A stretch of DNA of 64,000 bases from Entomohabitans teleogrylli (GTDB lineage: Bacteria > Pseudomonadota > Gammaproteobacteria > Enterobacterales > Enterobacteriaceae): contig NZ_LLXO01000014.1 in assembly GCF_001484765.1 (NCBI RefSeq), forward strand, positions 1-64,000. The letters are read 5' to 3'. The notes below the pieces were generated by a model. That model was not told where the DNA came from. It did no database searches and was given only the letters and a program-made list of their open reading frames with translations. Position numbers and translations under genes: made by a program. Each line of letters begins with the position of its first letter. Position 1 is the stretch's first letter. Shown piece after piece: positions 6,473 through 13,909 of this stretch.

Positions 6473-7030
6473 ATGAAAACCCAGCTCATCCCCGTATTTA
6501 ACGGCACAATATCTAACGAAACCACCACGCTTTGCAACGCCCGAGATCTACACGCTTTTCTAGGTGTGGGAAAGGTTTTTGCAGCATGGATTACCAGCCG
6601 CATAGCGGAATATGGATTCATAGAGAATCATGATTATATTTTGCTTTCCAAAACTGGAAAGCACTTAAAAAGTAGTAGAGGTGGCTACAACCGCAAAGAC
6701 TATCACCTCACTCTGGATACAGCCAAAGAGCTGGCAATGGTAGAGCGCAACGAGAAGGGGCGGCAGATACGTAGCTATTTCATCGAGTGCGAAAAACGAC
6801 TCAGAGAACAGAGCAGTTCACCATCGAAGTCTCGACAATGGGACAATCGCATACTTTGCTACCAACTGAACGGTGTGACGGTGGGAACGATGCATCTCAC
6901 TGACGATCACATCGTGATCTCCATGTCTGACCATATCCAGATGCTGCGCCGGCATGGATATTTAGTTATTAACCGTTATGAATTAAACAGCCTGACAATC
7001 CCGCAGCTAATGAAATTATCGTTTAACTGA
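6473..7030 (+). CDS. AntA/AntB-family antirepressor
   Basis: 185 residues. Residues ~15-100 are an AntA domain (C-N-A-R-D-L-H-A-F-L-G-V-G-K-x-F-A-A-W-I, then F-I-E-N-H-D-Y, then D-Y-H-L-T-L-D-T-A-K-E-L-A-M-V-E-R-N-E-K-G-R-Q-I-R-x-Y-F-I-E-C-E). The C-terminal part, with M-S-D-H-I-Q-M-L-R-R-H-G-Y, is a separate domain also seen at the end of the P22-type Ant protein in this prophage. Antirepressors of this kind bind and inactivate prophage repressors. Expression is probably held down by the antisense RNA upstream. Confidence 0.85.
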   Translation: MKTQLIPVFNGTISNETTTLCNARDLHAFLGVGKVFAAWITSRIAEYGFIENHDYILLSKTGKHLKSSRGGYNRKDYHLTLDTAKELAMVERNEKGRQIRSYFIECEKRLREQSSSPSKSRQWDNRILCYQLNGVTVGTMHLTDDHIVISMSDHIQMLRRHGYLVINRYELNSLTIPQLMKLSFN

Positions 7031-7429
7031 AATTCGTAAATCACAATCGCTATGGGCTATCAATAGGTAGCCCTTTACTCCAATTGATCGTAAATAACGA
7101 TCAAAACAATTGGTTTTGATCTAAAAAATCTATCAATTGAAAAAGCAAGATTAATTTAAACCAAATGTATTTTATCTATATGATTTTTAATGGATTAAAA
7201 TATAATGACAACAACAGTTTATAATTGTAAATATGTTTTTTATTAACGCAATATTGATTTGGATCAAGAAAAATTAAAATAATATTAATTTTATTGCTGA
7301 GTATCTAATGTTGCGCTAGTGTTAATTTTAGCCAATCCAGTAACCAACGCGGAAAAAATATTTTCCTTTTCGCCTGGATGGCTGTGCGCTAAATCTTCAT
7401 AAAATAATTTTTGTTCGGGTGATTTATCT
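7031..7429. other. AT-rich gap with nested inverted repeats
   Basis: About 400 bases without a convincing gene. A weak hairpin (GGGCTA / TAGCCC, about 7049-7072) follows the antirepressor gene and may terminate it. At 7099-7121 a perfect 9-bp dyad, GATCAAAAC-aattg-GTTTTGATC, sits inside an outer pair CAATTGAT (7081-7088) and ATCAATTG (7132-7139). The rest is very A+T rich and could hold promoters for the following genes. Confidence 0.5.
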
Positions 7430-7612
7430 ATGAAATGCAAAGAGTTACTGTTAATTATAGGAGTGCCGGGACGCTATGAGGTTTATTCTGACGGAAAAGG
7501 CGAGTTTACGGCACTATCACTGCCGGATGCGGCAATTTTAATTACGCCTGAGGCTCATTTTCAGTGCATTGAGCGCCTGACTCCCTTGCCTGTTCCTGAA
7601 ACTGATTTATAA
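7430..7612 (+). CDS. Hypothetical phage protein
   Basis: 60 residues starting M-K-C-K-E-L-L-L-I-I-G-V-P-G-R-Y-E-V-Y, with predicted beta-strand content. It is the first gene after the AT-rich gap, upstream of the nin region. I do not recognise a family. Confidence 0.45.
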   Translation: MKCKELLLIIGVPGRYEVYSDGKGEFTALSLPDAAILITPEAHFQCIERLTPLPVPETDL

Positions 7613-7666
7613 TAATCAGTGCCGGCCTGAACAACTGGCACCTGTCGCGTCACCGGAGAGATACCG

Positions 7667-7759
7667 ATGGCGCATACAATCTGCAGTTTTCCCCAATCAC
7701 TGACGTGTAATCGCGCCGGTGATTTTATGCGTCTGTCATCCTGCGTGGTGGCGGCATGA
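7667..7759 (+). CDS. Small protein coupled to ninB
   Basis: ATG 7667 follows CGGAGAG and encodes 30 residues ending C-V-V-A-A; the stop overlaps the ninB start as ATGA. The tight junction and ribosome site support it, but there is no recognisable motif. Confidence 0.4.
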   Translation: MAHTICSFPQSLTCNRAGDFMRLSSCVVAA

Positions 7760-8193
7760 AACAACAATTCCACCTCATCAACGAACACATCCGGCAGAAC
7801 GCCATTGATTGCATCAGGGCATTGCCGGTCGATGCAAAACGCCCATTGGTTCTGGATATCCGCGAGATGACCCGCTCTCTTGCTCAAAACAGAATGCTTT
7901 GGTCTTGTCTCAATGATGTTTCAGAGCAAGTTGTCTGGTACGGAAAAAAACTCAACTCAGAAAGTTGGAAACATATTTTTAGCGCCAGTCTAAAAGGGCA
8001 ACAGACCGTTCCTGGAATAGACGGCGGATTTGTTGTGCTCGGTCAGTCAACCAGCAAAATGCGCGTCAGTGAGATGCGTGACTTGATAACCCTGATTCAT
8101 GCCTTTGGAGCAGAACGTAATGTGCAGTTCAGTGATGAGTCTGCATGTGCTCGCGAATGGGCTGTCCGTTTTGGGGGTGAGAATGATCAGTAA
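7756..8193 (+). CDS. ninB: NinB recombination mediator (lambda Orf family)
   Basis: 145 residues with the family's signature blocks: R-x-M-T-R-S-L-A-Q-N-R-M-L-W-x-C-L-N-D-V-S-x-Q-V, E-S-W-K-H-I-F, and G-Q-S-T-S-K-M-R-V-x-E-M. Lambda NinB (Orf) is a recombination mediator that binds SSB and single-stranded DNA and assists strand annealing or RecFOR-type exchange. It opens the nin cluster and overlaps the HNH gene by 11 bases. Confidence 0.93.
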   Translation: MKQQFHLINEHIRQNAIDCIRALPVDAKRPLVLDIREMTRSLAQNRMLWSCLNDVSEQVVWYGKKLNSESWKHIFSASLKGQQTVPGIDGGFVVLGQSTSKMRVSEMRDLITLIHAFGAERNVQFSDESACAREWAVRFGGENDQ

Positions 8194-8707
8194 AGTCCGA
8201 GTTGACCAACTTCTTTCCTTTGATGAAAAAAACGGTGTTTTTGTTTGGAAATTAAACCGTGGAGGGAAAGCGCAGAAGGGATGTGTAGCTGGCGGAGTTG
8301 ATAGTAAAGGGTATAGGCAGATCCGTATTGATGGGACGCTTTATCTTGCTCATCGACTTGTCTGGTTGATCAAATATGGCGAGTGGCCAGAGCACGATAT
8401 TGATCACATCGATAGGGACCCGCTTAACATTAGGCCGGAAAATCTCCGTAAATGTACTGACCATGAAAACCAACAGAATGTTGCCCCAAGGAAAGATAAC
8501 AAAAGTGGAGTGGCGGGGGTTTATTTCTGCGAAAAATCAAAAAAATGGAAGGCGCATATCACCTTTAAAGGTCGCACATTCCATCTTGGAACATTTTCCA
8601 CATTTGAAGATGCAGTTGAAGCTCGCCTGAAAGCAAAGCATGAGTTTCATACGTTCAGCCCTAAACAAATATTAAGCAGTAAGCAGTGGGGTGAACGAAA
8701 TGCATAG
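8183..8707 (+). CDS. HNH endonuclease with AP2 domain (homing type)
   Basis: 174 residues from ATG 8183 (M-I-S-K-V-R-V). The HNH core is H-D-I-D-H-I-D-R-D-P-L-N-I-R-P-E-N-L, and a C-terminal AP2-like DNA-binding domain reads S-G-V-A-G-V-Y-F ... W-K-A-H-I-T-F-K-G-R-T-F-H-L-G-T-F. This domain pair is typical of phage homing endonucleases. It sits between ninB and ninE, overlapping both by a few bases, and is more A+T rich than its neighbours, as expected for a free-standing intruder. Confidence 0.88.
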   Translation: MISKVRVDQLLSFDEKNGVFVWKLNRGGKAQKGCVAGGVDSKGYRQIRIDGTLYLAHRLVWLIKYGEWPEHDIDHIDRDPLNIRPENLRKCTDHENQQNVAPRKDNKSGVAGVYFCEKSKKWKAHITFKGRTFHLGTFSTFEDAVEARLKAKHEFHTFSPKQILSSKQWGERNA

Positions 8708-8870
8708 CCCACTCGCCAAAGTCATTGAGCGCGGCATATTCCGCGTACCGGCGCGTCGCAAGCGCAAAGTCGAAGTTAAACCGTCAGATATCCCGACCCT
8801 GAAAGACTATACCGTTCGCTTGGTCGATAAGAAGTGGCTACGCCTGAGAGCAAGGAGGCCACATGCTTAA
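8700..8870 (+). CDS. ninE: NinE-like protein
   Basis: 56 residues, strongly basic, with F-R-V-P-A-R-R-K-R-K, then D-Y-T-V-R-L-x-D-x-K-W-L-R-L-R-A-R-R. This matches the short NinE proteins of P22-like nin regions. Function unknown. It overlaps the HNH gene by eight bases, and its last codons carry the AAGGAGG ribosome site for ninG. Confidence 0.75.
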   Translation: MHSPLAKVIERGIFRVPARRKRKVEVKPSDIPTLKDYTVRLVDKKWLRLRARRPHA

Positions 8871-9444
8871 ACGTACTCAGCGCCGGTGCAAAATCTGCCG
8901 GGCAAAATTCACCCCAGCATTCGAAAACCATCGTTGGTGCTGCCCTGAGCATGGCGCTGAATTTGCCATGCAGGAACTGGAGAAGAAGCGCGATAAGCAG
9001 GCCAATGCGAAAGAGAAGAAAGAGCGCGCAGCCTGGCGCAAGCGCAAAGCAGCGGTGAAACCTCTTCGACACTGGGAGGATTTAACTCAGCGGGTCGTTA
9101 ACGACTATATCCGCGAGCGTGACCACGATCTGTCGTGCATCAGCTGCGGCACGTTCGATACGGTGCAGTGGGAAGCCGGTCATTACCGCTCACGCGGTAA
9201 AGCATCTCACCTGCGCTACAACGAGGACAACATTAACAAGCAGTGCCATCACTGCAACGTGCAGATGTCAGGTAACCAGCAGCAATATCGTATTTGGCTG
9301 ATACGAAAAATAGGGCATGAGCGTGTTGAAGCGCTGGAAAACAACAATTCCCCACACCGATACACCATCGAAGAACTGGAAAAAATCAGGAGGCATTACA
9401 GCGCCCTGAGGCGTCAGCTCGTAAAAACCGGGGGGGCGGCATGA
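8863..9444 (+). CDS. ninG: NinG (Rap) Holliday-junction endonuclease
   Basis: 193 residues. The N-terminus carries a zinc-binding C-K-I-C-R ... C-C-P-E-H motif. A long basic helix follows, then a second metal site (C-I-S-C-G, H-Y-R-S-R-G, L-R-Y-N-E-D-N-I-N-K-Q-C-x-x-C-N) typical of NinG/Rap. The lambda protein is a structure-specific nuclease for recombination intermediates and raises recombination with plasmids. Its stop overlaps the next start as ATGA. Confidence 0.93.
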   Translation: MLKRTQRRCKICRAKFTPAFENHRWCCPEHGAEFAMQELEKKRDKQANAKEKKERAAWRKRKAAVKPLRHWEDLTQRVVNDYIRERDHDLSCISCGTFDTVQWEAGHYRSRGKASHLRYNEDNINKQCHHCNVQMSGNQQQYRIWLIRKIGHERVEALENNNSPHRYTIEELEKIRRHYSALRRQLVKTGGAA

Positions 9445-9581
9445 CTACCGAAACCATAGCAGCGCTTAAAGCACACTGGCAACGCCTCCGCCTTTATCGT
9501 TTTTCAGGATCGGTTATGACGGATTACCGAATCATCCGTAACGCAGCCAGGTTAATCCAAAGAGCAGAGGCCACGAAATGA
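9441..9581 (+). CDS. ylcG: YlcG family small protein
   Basis: 46 residues including W-Q-R-L-R-L-Y-R-F-S-G-S-V-M-T-D-Y-R-I-I-R-N, which closely follows YlcG of the DLP12 prophage as I recall it. Function unknown. It overlaps ninG and the antiterminator gene by four bases on each side (ATGA junctions), the usual place for ylcG between ninG and Q. Confidence 0.8.
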   Translation: MTTETIAALKAHWQRLRLYRFSGSVMTDYRIIRNAARLIQRAEATK

Positions 9582-10267
9582 ATACACAGTATCTTGAGTT
9601 TGTTCGACAACAGCTCATCGTGGCAACCGCTGATCTGAGCGGAACAACAAAAGGGCAACTGGTGGCGTTTGCTGAGAACGCCACGTTCACTCCAACGGCA
9701 CGCAGTCGTACCAGAAAAAAAATTATCCATCCACAGACGGGCCGGCTTGTAAACCCATGTAACCCACCTATACCTGGCAAACAATCCTGCCCTAAGGGGA
9801 CGTCGATAGCCCTTGTTCAGCCGATTGAGTACTCATCATCATCATGGCGCAGAGCTGTTATCTCTCTCGAGAATCACCTGAAGTCCTGGTTGCTGTGGAA
9901 TTACAGTGAAAATATTAAATTTGAGCACCAGATATCCATTACCCGCTGGGGGTGGCAGGAATTTAAATCCCGTATCGGTGAAAAAAAAGTCACAAAAAAA
10001 ACAATGGAAAGGCTAGAAAAATTAATCTGGCTCGCCGCTCAGGATACAAAAATGGAACTGGCTGGACTGGATGTTTATGAATTACAGAAACTGGCAGAAC
10101 TTGTTGATGTAAAGCCGTCAAACTGGTCAGAAACTTTTTCTGGGCACTGGGAATCAATGAAGGGCATATATCGAAAAATGGACGCCGAAGCATTATTGGC
10201 GGTTTCTCGGGCCAGATCACAACAAAAAGCGATTAATTTTCATTGCGGAGTTGCAAAACTGAAGTGA
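9578..10267 (+). CDS. Antitermination protein Q
   Basis: 229 residues, the last gene of the early-right operon. It starts with Y-L-E-F-V-R-Q-Q-L, then S-G-T-T-K-G-Q-L-V-A-F-A-E-N-A, as in phage 82-type Q proteins, followed by a basic middle and a helical C-terminus ending near V-S-R-A-R-S-Q-Q-K-A-I-N. Q proteins load onto RNA polymerase paused just after the late promoter and let it read through terminators into lysis and structural genes. The terminator at 10332 is a plausible target. Confidence 0.85.
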   Translation: MNTQYLEFVRQQLIVATADLSGTTKGQLVAFAENATFTPTARSRTRKKIIHPQTGRLVNPCNPPIPGKQSCPKGTSIALVQPIEYSSSSWRRAVISLENHLKSWLLWNYSENIKFEHQISITRWGWQEFKSRIGEKKVTKKTMERLEKLIWLAAQDTKMELAGLDVYELQKLAELVDVKPSNWSETFSGHWESMKGIYRKMDAEALLAVSRARSQQKAINFHCGVAKLK

Positions 10268-10331
10268 AGCAGATATATTTTAATAAATTTTGATATTGTC
10301 GCCAGAGCTTTAAGTGACGACGATTAATAAG

Positions 10332-10358
10332 AGCCTCGGTTTAACACCGGGGCTTTTT
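10332..10358 (+). terminator. Terminator after Q (possible tR')
   Basis: AGCCtCGG / CCGgGGCT hairpin followed by T5. It ends the early transcript, or attenuates the late promoter until Q acts. The late promoter itself was not pinned down. Confidence 0.75.
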
Positions 10359-10465
10359 GTTTCATAGCGATCTGAATTGATTCAGATTTTTCAGCTCCAA
10401 ATCGCATAATGAATTGTCTGAGGTGGCGTATGCTTATTCGTGATTTATCACACAAGGAGACGGCA

Positions 10466-10948
10466 ATGAGCATTACATTTCAGGATATCAAGAATAAAAA
10501 AAACGAGCTTGACAAGAAGATAGCTTTTCGTGAGGCGACGCTCAGGGGGGATGCAGCAAAGCTGATGGTCGCATATCGTGACTCTTTATCTTTACCCAAA
10601 GCGGAATGGTTTTGTTCTGACGGGCGAGGGAGGCCATATGTTGAGTCAGGTTACCTCATGAATGGTAAATTTGCTCCCTGTTCAGTGAGTGGATTTTCTC
10701 TTGACGAAGAGCGACGCCTGAAATTCATGATAAGTACTGTGGTGAGTGATGATGGGCTACATGCAGGAGAATATTACCTCGTTAGCATTGGTATGTGGTA
10801 TGAGGAGAAAATGCTGCATGTTTCTGTAGGCGGCGTTCCTGGCAGCATCATTGTTGCATGTCATGATGATACAGACTCATATTTTGAGGTGTGTACAGCT
10901 ATGAAGGACGTTGTATTCCGTTCATTCAATGATCGCCGTCTTGATTAA
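10466..10948 (+). CDS. Hypothetical phage protein
   Basis: 160 residues from ATG 10466, chosen because AAGGAG lies nine bases upstream. N-terminal coiled-coil-like helix (K-N-K-K-N-E-L-D-K-K-I), then a mixed alpha/beta body. It lies between two terminators, so it looks like an independently expressed accessory gene. Family not recognised. Confidence 0.55.
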   Translation: MSITFQDIKNKKNELDKKIAFREATLRGDAAKLMVAYRDSLSLPKAEWFCSDGRGRPYVESGYLMNGKFAPCSVSGFSLDEERRLKFMISTVVSDDGLHAGEYYLVSIGMWYEEKMLHVSVGGVPGSIIVACHDDTDSYFEVCTAMKDVVFRSFNDRRLD

Positions 10949-10956
10949 ACGACAAT

Positions 10957-10975
10957 CCCGCCTCACGGCGGGGTT
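10957..10975. terminator. Terminator between convergent genes
   Basis: CCCGCC-tcac-GGCGGG followed by GTTT. It closes the rightward gene and lies inside the last codons of the reversed operon, so it may serve both directions. Confidence 0.65.
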
Positions 10976-11109
10976 TCTGCATCATCTTCCCTGCCGCGTT
11001 CTACACAGAAAATTGAATTAAAATCCTGCTCCAGCCGTCGCAGGTCAATAACATCGTTTTCATCATAGTCATCCGGAGGTGCTCCAGGAAGCGCTGGAAA
11101 ATCACTCAT
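10963..11109 (-). CDS. Small acidic protein, third gene of reversed operon
   Basis: ATG 11109 overlaps the stop of the preceding Gln/Pro-rich gene and encodes 48 residues: Pro-rich start (F-P-A-L-P-G-A-P-P-D-D-Y-D-E), then an amphipathic helix and an acidic end (E-D-D-A-E-T-P-P). Translation coupling supports it. Family not recognised. Confidence 0.5.
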   Translation of the reverse strand: MSDFPALPGAPPDDYDENDVIDLRRLEQDFNSIFCVERGREDDAETPP

Positions 11110-11581
11110 CGGCGATCCCCATGTGTTTTTTAAAGCCAGATAATGCGAGCTGAATAACCTCCTTTCCGTCCTGAGTTGCGAAAAATCCAGGCAATCCGTT
11201 CAGGTTAGCGCTGAGCCACTGTTGATCGTTAACGGTCATCTGGCCGCCGATGGAGTTCAGTACGGCGACTGCCGGGTGTGCTGGCTGCGCCGGCGCTGGT
11301 GTCTGATTAATTACTGCCGGCTGTGGTTGCTGTTGTAACGACAACTGCCGCTGAACCTCCTGCTGAATGAGCTGCTGGATGTTCGGAACAGGCTGTGGCA
11401 TTTGCTGCTGTGGGGCCTGCTGAGGCTGCATAAATGGCTGTTGATACTGATTCTGGTATGGCTGCTGGTACTGGGCCGGGTTGGGATAGGTCATTTGCGG
11501 TTGCTGTGCCATGAAATTGAGTTGATTTCTCATGTTTTCGAGTTGCTGCATGTACGGTGTCTGAAACTGGTTGTTAAACAT
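11102..11581 (-). CDS. Gln/Pro-rich low-complexity protein, second gene of reversed operon
   Basis: 159 residues. Residues ~1-65 are Q/P/Y/M-rich (repeats such as Q-Q-P-Y-Q-N-Q-Y-Q-Q-P-F); ~66-100 are Q-rich with a coiled-coil-like I-Q-Q-L-I-Q-Q-E-V-Q-R-Q. The last ~55 form a folded-looking domain (V-L-N-S-I-G-G-Q-M-T-V-N-D-Q-Q-W-L-S-A-N-L-N-G-L-P-G-F). The gene runs against the late genes, with a small acidic protein gene downstream and the His/Gly-rich gene upstream. Disordered N-termini with a small folded end suggest scaffolding or polymer binding. No function is claimed. Confidence 0.65.
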   Translation of the reverse strand: MFNNQFQTPYMQQLENMRNQLNFMAQQPQMTYPNPAQYQQPYQNQYQQPFMQPQQAPQQQMPQPVPNIQQLIQQEVQRQLSLQQQPQPAVINQTPAPAQPAHPAVAVLNSIGGQMTVNDQQWLSANLNGLPGFFATQDGKEVIQLALSGFKKHMGIADE

Positions 11582-11620
11582 TCTGGCTCCTGAAGTAAGG
11601 CCCCCGAGGGGGCCTGATTA

Positions 11621-12568
11621 TCAGATTTTGGTGTTGATGGGGTTCGCAGTCTGGCTCGCGCCAGTGAGCGTACCGCTACCAATGTTGATCTGAGCATTGG
11701 TGGCTTTAGCCAGTTGCCCGATATCGTACAGCTCACGCTGGAATCGGTCGAAAAACAGCGCCTGAGCCTGAGCCTGCTGTTGGAACTGCACAGCTGTCTG
11801 GTTCTGGTTGTTGATCATGTTGATTTCCAGCCCGTGACGATCACGATCTCGGCTGCGTTCATTACGCAGTTCGATGATTTCGTCCTGACGCTCAGCAGCG
11901 ATGCGGTTCAGTTCCAGGATCTGGTTGTTAGTAATCAGAGCGCGCGTCTTCTCGCCCTCGTTGTGAGTAGCGGTAGCCAGATCGTACCGGGTTTCACTCA
12001 ACTGCTGGCTCAGCTGGAACATGGTATTAGCCTGTGCCAGCTGAATTGCTGTTTGCCCCTGTTGCAGAGCGATGGTCTGCTCCAGCGTCTGGGTGGTCAG
12101 TGAATCCTGAGCCTGTGCCAGCGCCAGTTGAAGATTTGCCTCTGCAAGCGGGACAGCGGCCTTGATATCGCCCAGGTCGCTTAACTGCTGAACGTCCATG
12201 ACATCATCAACTGTGCAGCAGCGGGTCTGGCAGCAACAATTGTTGTTGTTGTTATTCAGAGCGGCGATTTCCGCAGCAGTGATACCGGCAGCAGCGGCGC
12301 CGCCGCCCCAGCCACCGCCCCATCCGCCGCGGAACAGAGACGCAGCCAGGATACCGCCGAGCAGACCACCGCCGCCAAACCCATCGCCGCAGCCACCGTA
12401 ACCGCCGCCGTAACCGTAGGGTTGGGTGGTGAAAACATTTACCGGCTGTTCCATATGTGAGTCCTCGTGTTTGTGCTTGTGCTTGTGTTTATGCTTAACT
12501 TTGTGGTGATGTAACTCGACATCCTTAGCAATGATGTCGTCAACTTCACCGACGTCTTCTTCAGCCAT
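11621..12568 (-). CDS. His/Lys-repeat, Gly-rich, coiled-coil protein, first gene of reversed operon
   Basis: 315 residues from ATG 12568, chosen because AGGAGG lies seven bases before it. Order of segments: acidic start (1-17); alternating His-Lys run around 20-36 that looks metal-binding; Gly/Tyr/Trp-rich stretch (~50-95); Asn run followed by a Cys cluster (C-C-C-Q-T-R-C-C, ~108-115); long coiled coil (~135-285) rich in Gln, Ala, Glu and Arg; short Ser/Thr tail. This architecture is unlike usual lambdoid accessory genes. The gene points against the late operon, so it probably has its own promoter and may be expressed in the lysogen. I do not recognise a family. Confidence 0.7.
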   Translation of the reverse strand: MAEEDVGEVDDIIAKDVELHHHKVKHKHKHKHKHEDSHMEQPVNVFTTQPYGYGGGYGGCGDGFGGGGLLGGILAASLFRGGWGGGWGGGAAAAGITAAEIAALNNNNNNCCCQTRCCTVDDVMDVQQLSDLGDIKAAVPLAEANLQLALAQAQDSLTTQTLEQTIALQQGQTAIQLAQANTMFQLSQQLSETRYDLATATHNEGEKTRALITNNQILELNRIAAERQDEIIELRNERSRDRDRHGLEINMINNQNQTAVQFQQQAQAQALFFDRFQRELYDIGQLAKATNAQINIGSGTLTGASQTANPINTKI

Positions 12569-12643
12569 TGTCAGCCTCCTGTCGTCAGACATAAGAATTT
12601 TCGTCTCCGGCTTCCCATTCATCAATAACGTTAAACAAATGTT

Positions 12644-12943
12644 ATGGATACGAAGAACATTGCTGTGAGGCGACCTTGCCGCGCGTGCGGCACGCTGCTG
12701 TACTTATGCTCTGTATGCGGGCGATGGTATGCACCAGGTCGTGCAGACCAGATATTCTGCGGCCCAGCGTGTCGAATGCGTAAGGTGAGGGCAATCAATA
12801 TGGTGGCGAGTAAAGACGGTCGTAAACTGCATTTACTGGGAGAGGTCAGAGATGGTGCGCGTGTTCTGGTGGCGGTTAAATGGTACGATAAACATAAGAA
12901 AATCTGGATTTTAGAATTAAAAACCAAAGAAGAACTGGATTGA
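12644..12943 (+). CDS. Zinc-finger-like phage protein
   Basis: 99 residues with C-x2-C, C-x2-C and C-x3-C pairs (C-R-A-C-G, C-S-V-C-G, F-C-G-P-A-C) in the first half, arranged like a zinc ribbon, then a beta-rich half (V-L-V-A-V-K-W-Y-D). It is divergent from the reversed operon with about 75 bases between starts. An overlapping minus-strand frame lacks such motifs and is judged a shadow. Function unknown. Confidence 0.6.
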   Translation: MDTKNIAVRRPCRACGTLLYLCSVCGRWYAPGRADQIFCGPACRMRKVRAINMVASKDGRKLHLLGEVRDGARVLVAVKWYDKHKKIWILELKTKEELD

Positions 12944-12949
12944 TTAATT

Positions 12950-12972
12950 CCCCGCCACGGCGGGGTTTTTTA
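12950..12972 (+). terminator. Strong terminator after the zinc-finger gene
   Basis: CCCCGCC-ac-GGCGGGG followed by six T. Confidence 0.85.
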
Positions 12973-13049
12973 TTTAACGCTCCCGCGCTAAAAGCCGGAC
13001 ACTATCAATTGTTTATAACTGCAGCGGATACGGCCGGGAGCGTTAAATA
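12971..13049. repeat. 15-bp perfect inverted repeat, 49-base loop
   Basis: TATTTAACGCTCCCG (12971-12985) and its exact complement at 13035-13049 enclose 49 bases. The left arm begins in the T-run of the terminator. The gap 12944-13233 has no clear gene; this stem-loop is its main feature. A small RNA, an RNA-processing site or a protein-binding cruciform are all possible. Confidence 0.6.
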
Positions 13050-13233
13050 AAGAGTAATCGTGAAAATGGGCGACCGCCTGGCTGGTGGAACAGCTGGCGG
13101 CCATTCTGCCCGTGATTCGAGTCACGAACAAAACCAAGGCCCACCCGTCTGATCAGACGAAATAACCCTGGCATGGATTTGTTCATTTAACAACTATTCA
13201 ACATGAATAAATCCCCGGATGGTGGGGTGGGTT

Positions 13234-13443
13234 ATGAGAATGGATAAATATACAACAGGCGCCTCATATGGCTGGGGATCGTTCACCACCATGCTGGGCG
13301 CAATTACGCTGAACGACTGGGCAATTATTGTAGGTATCGCCTGCACGCTGGGGACGTTCCTGGTTAATTCATACTACAAACGCAAGGACTACGAGTTACG
13401 CAAAGGCAACGGAGGGCAAAATGCTGAAAACACTCAGAAGTAA
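13234..13443 (+). CDS. Class II holin (S21-type pinholin family)
   Basis: 69 residues from ATG 13234. The opening M-R-M-D-K-Y-T-T-G is close to the M-K-S-M-D-K-I-S-T-G of phage 21 S, including two nearby Met codons that in S21 give antiholin and holin. TM1 is about 12-28 (small and Gly/Ala-rich); TM2 is about 34-52 ([16 protein letters not shown]). A basic tail follows. Holins of this type depolarise the inner membrane and release SAR endolysins; the next gene is one. It overlaps the endolysin by 23 bases. Confidence 0.85.
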   Translation: MRMDKYTTGASYGWGSFTTMLGAITLNDWAIIVGIACTLGTFLVNSYYKRKDYELRKGNGGQNAENTQK

Positions 13444-13909
13444 AGTCGCCGCCGTTATCGGCGCCGGTGCTGTTGCGATTGCCACTGTGCTGTTGAGTGG
13501 TCCGGATAGTTTAGAGGGGAGAGTGTACGTTCCGTATCGCGATGTCGCAGGAGTTCTAACAGTCTGTGACGGACACACAGGGAAGGACATCATCCCCGGA
13601 AAACGATACACAGATCCTGAATGTGACGCCATTTTTCATGACGATCTGGCTGCGGTGGCCAGGCAATTAGACCCCCTCATTAAAGCCGAAATACCGGAAA
13701 CCACCCGGGCCGCGCTTTATTCATTTGCATATAACGTTGGTACCGGTGCTGTTGCAGGATCCACGCTGCTGAAAAAACTGAATTCAGGTGACCGTGTCGG
13801 GGCCTGTGATGAGTTGCGTCGCTGGGTGTATGCCGGTGGTAAAAAATGGCAGGGCCTGATCAACCGCAGGGAGATAGAGCGAGATATCTGTCTGATGGAG
13901 GCACCATGA
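13421..13909 (+). CDS. SAR endolysin, glycoside hydrolase 24 lysozyme
   Basis: 162 residues. The N-terminal weakly hydrophobic signal-anchor-release segment ([16 protein letters not shown]) is rich in Ala and Gly. The catalytic triad pattern E32-x8-D41-x5-T47 fits T4/P22/R21-type lysozymes that cut the MurNAc-GlcNAc bond. It is exported through Sec, stays tethered and inactive, and is released when the holin collapses membrane potential. The stop overlaps the Rz start. Confidence 0.93.
   Translation: MLKTLRSKVAAVIGAGAVAIATVLLSGPDSLEGRVYVPYRDVAGVLTVCDGHTGKDIIPGKRYTDPECDAIFHDDLAAVARQLDPLIKAEIPETTRAALYSFAYNVGTGAVAGSTLLKKLNSGDRVGACDELRRWVYAGGKKWQGLINRREIERDICLMEAP

Noticed and set aside
12631..12927. 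98-residue minus-strand frame opposite the zinc-finger gene
   Set aside because: No motif; the plus strand frame has ordered Cys pairs and is followed by a terminator.
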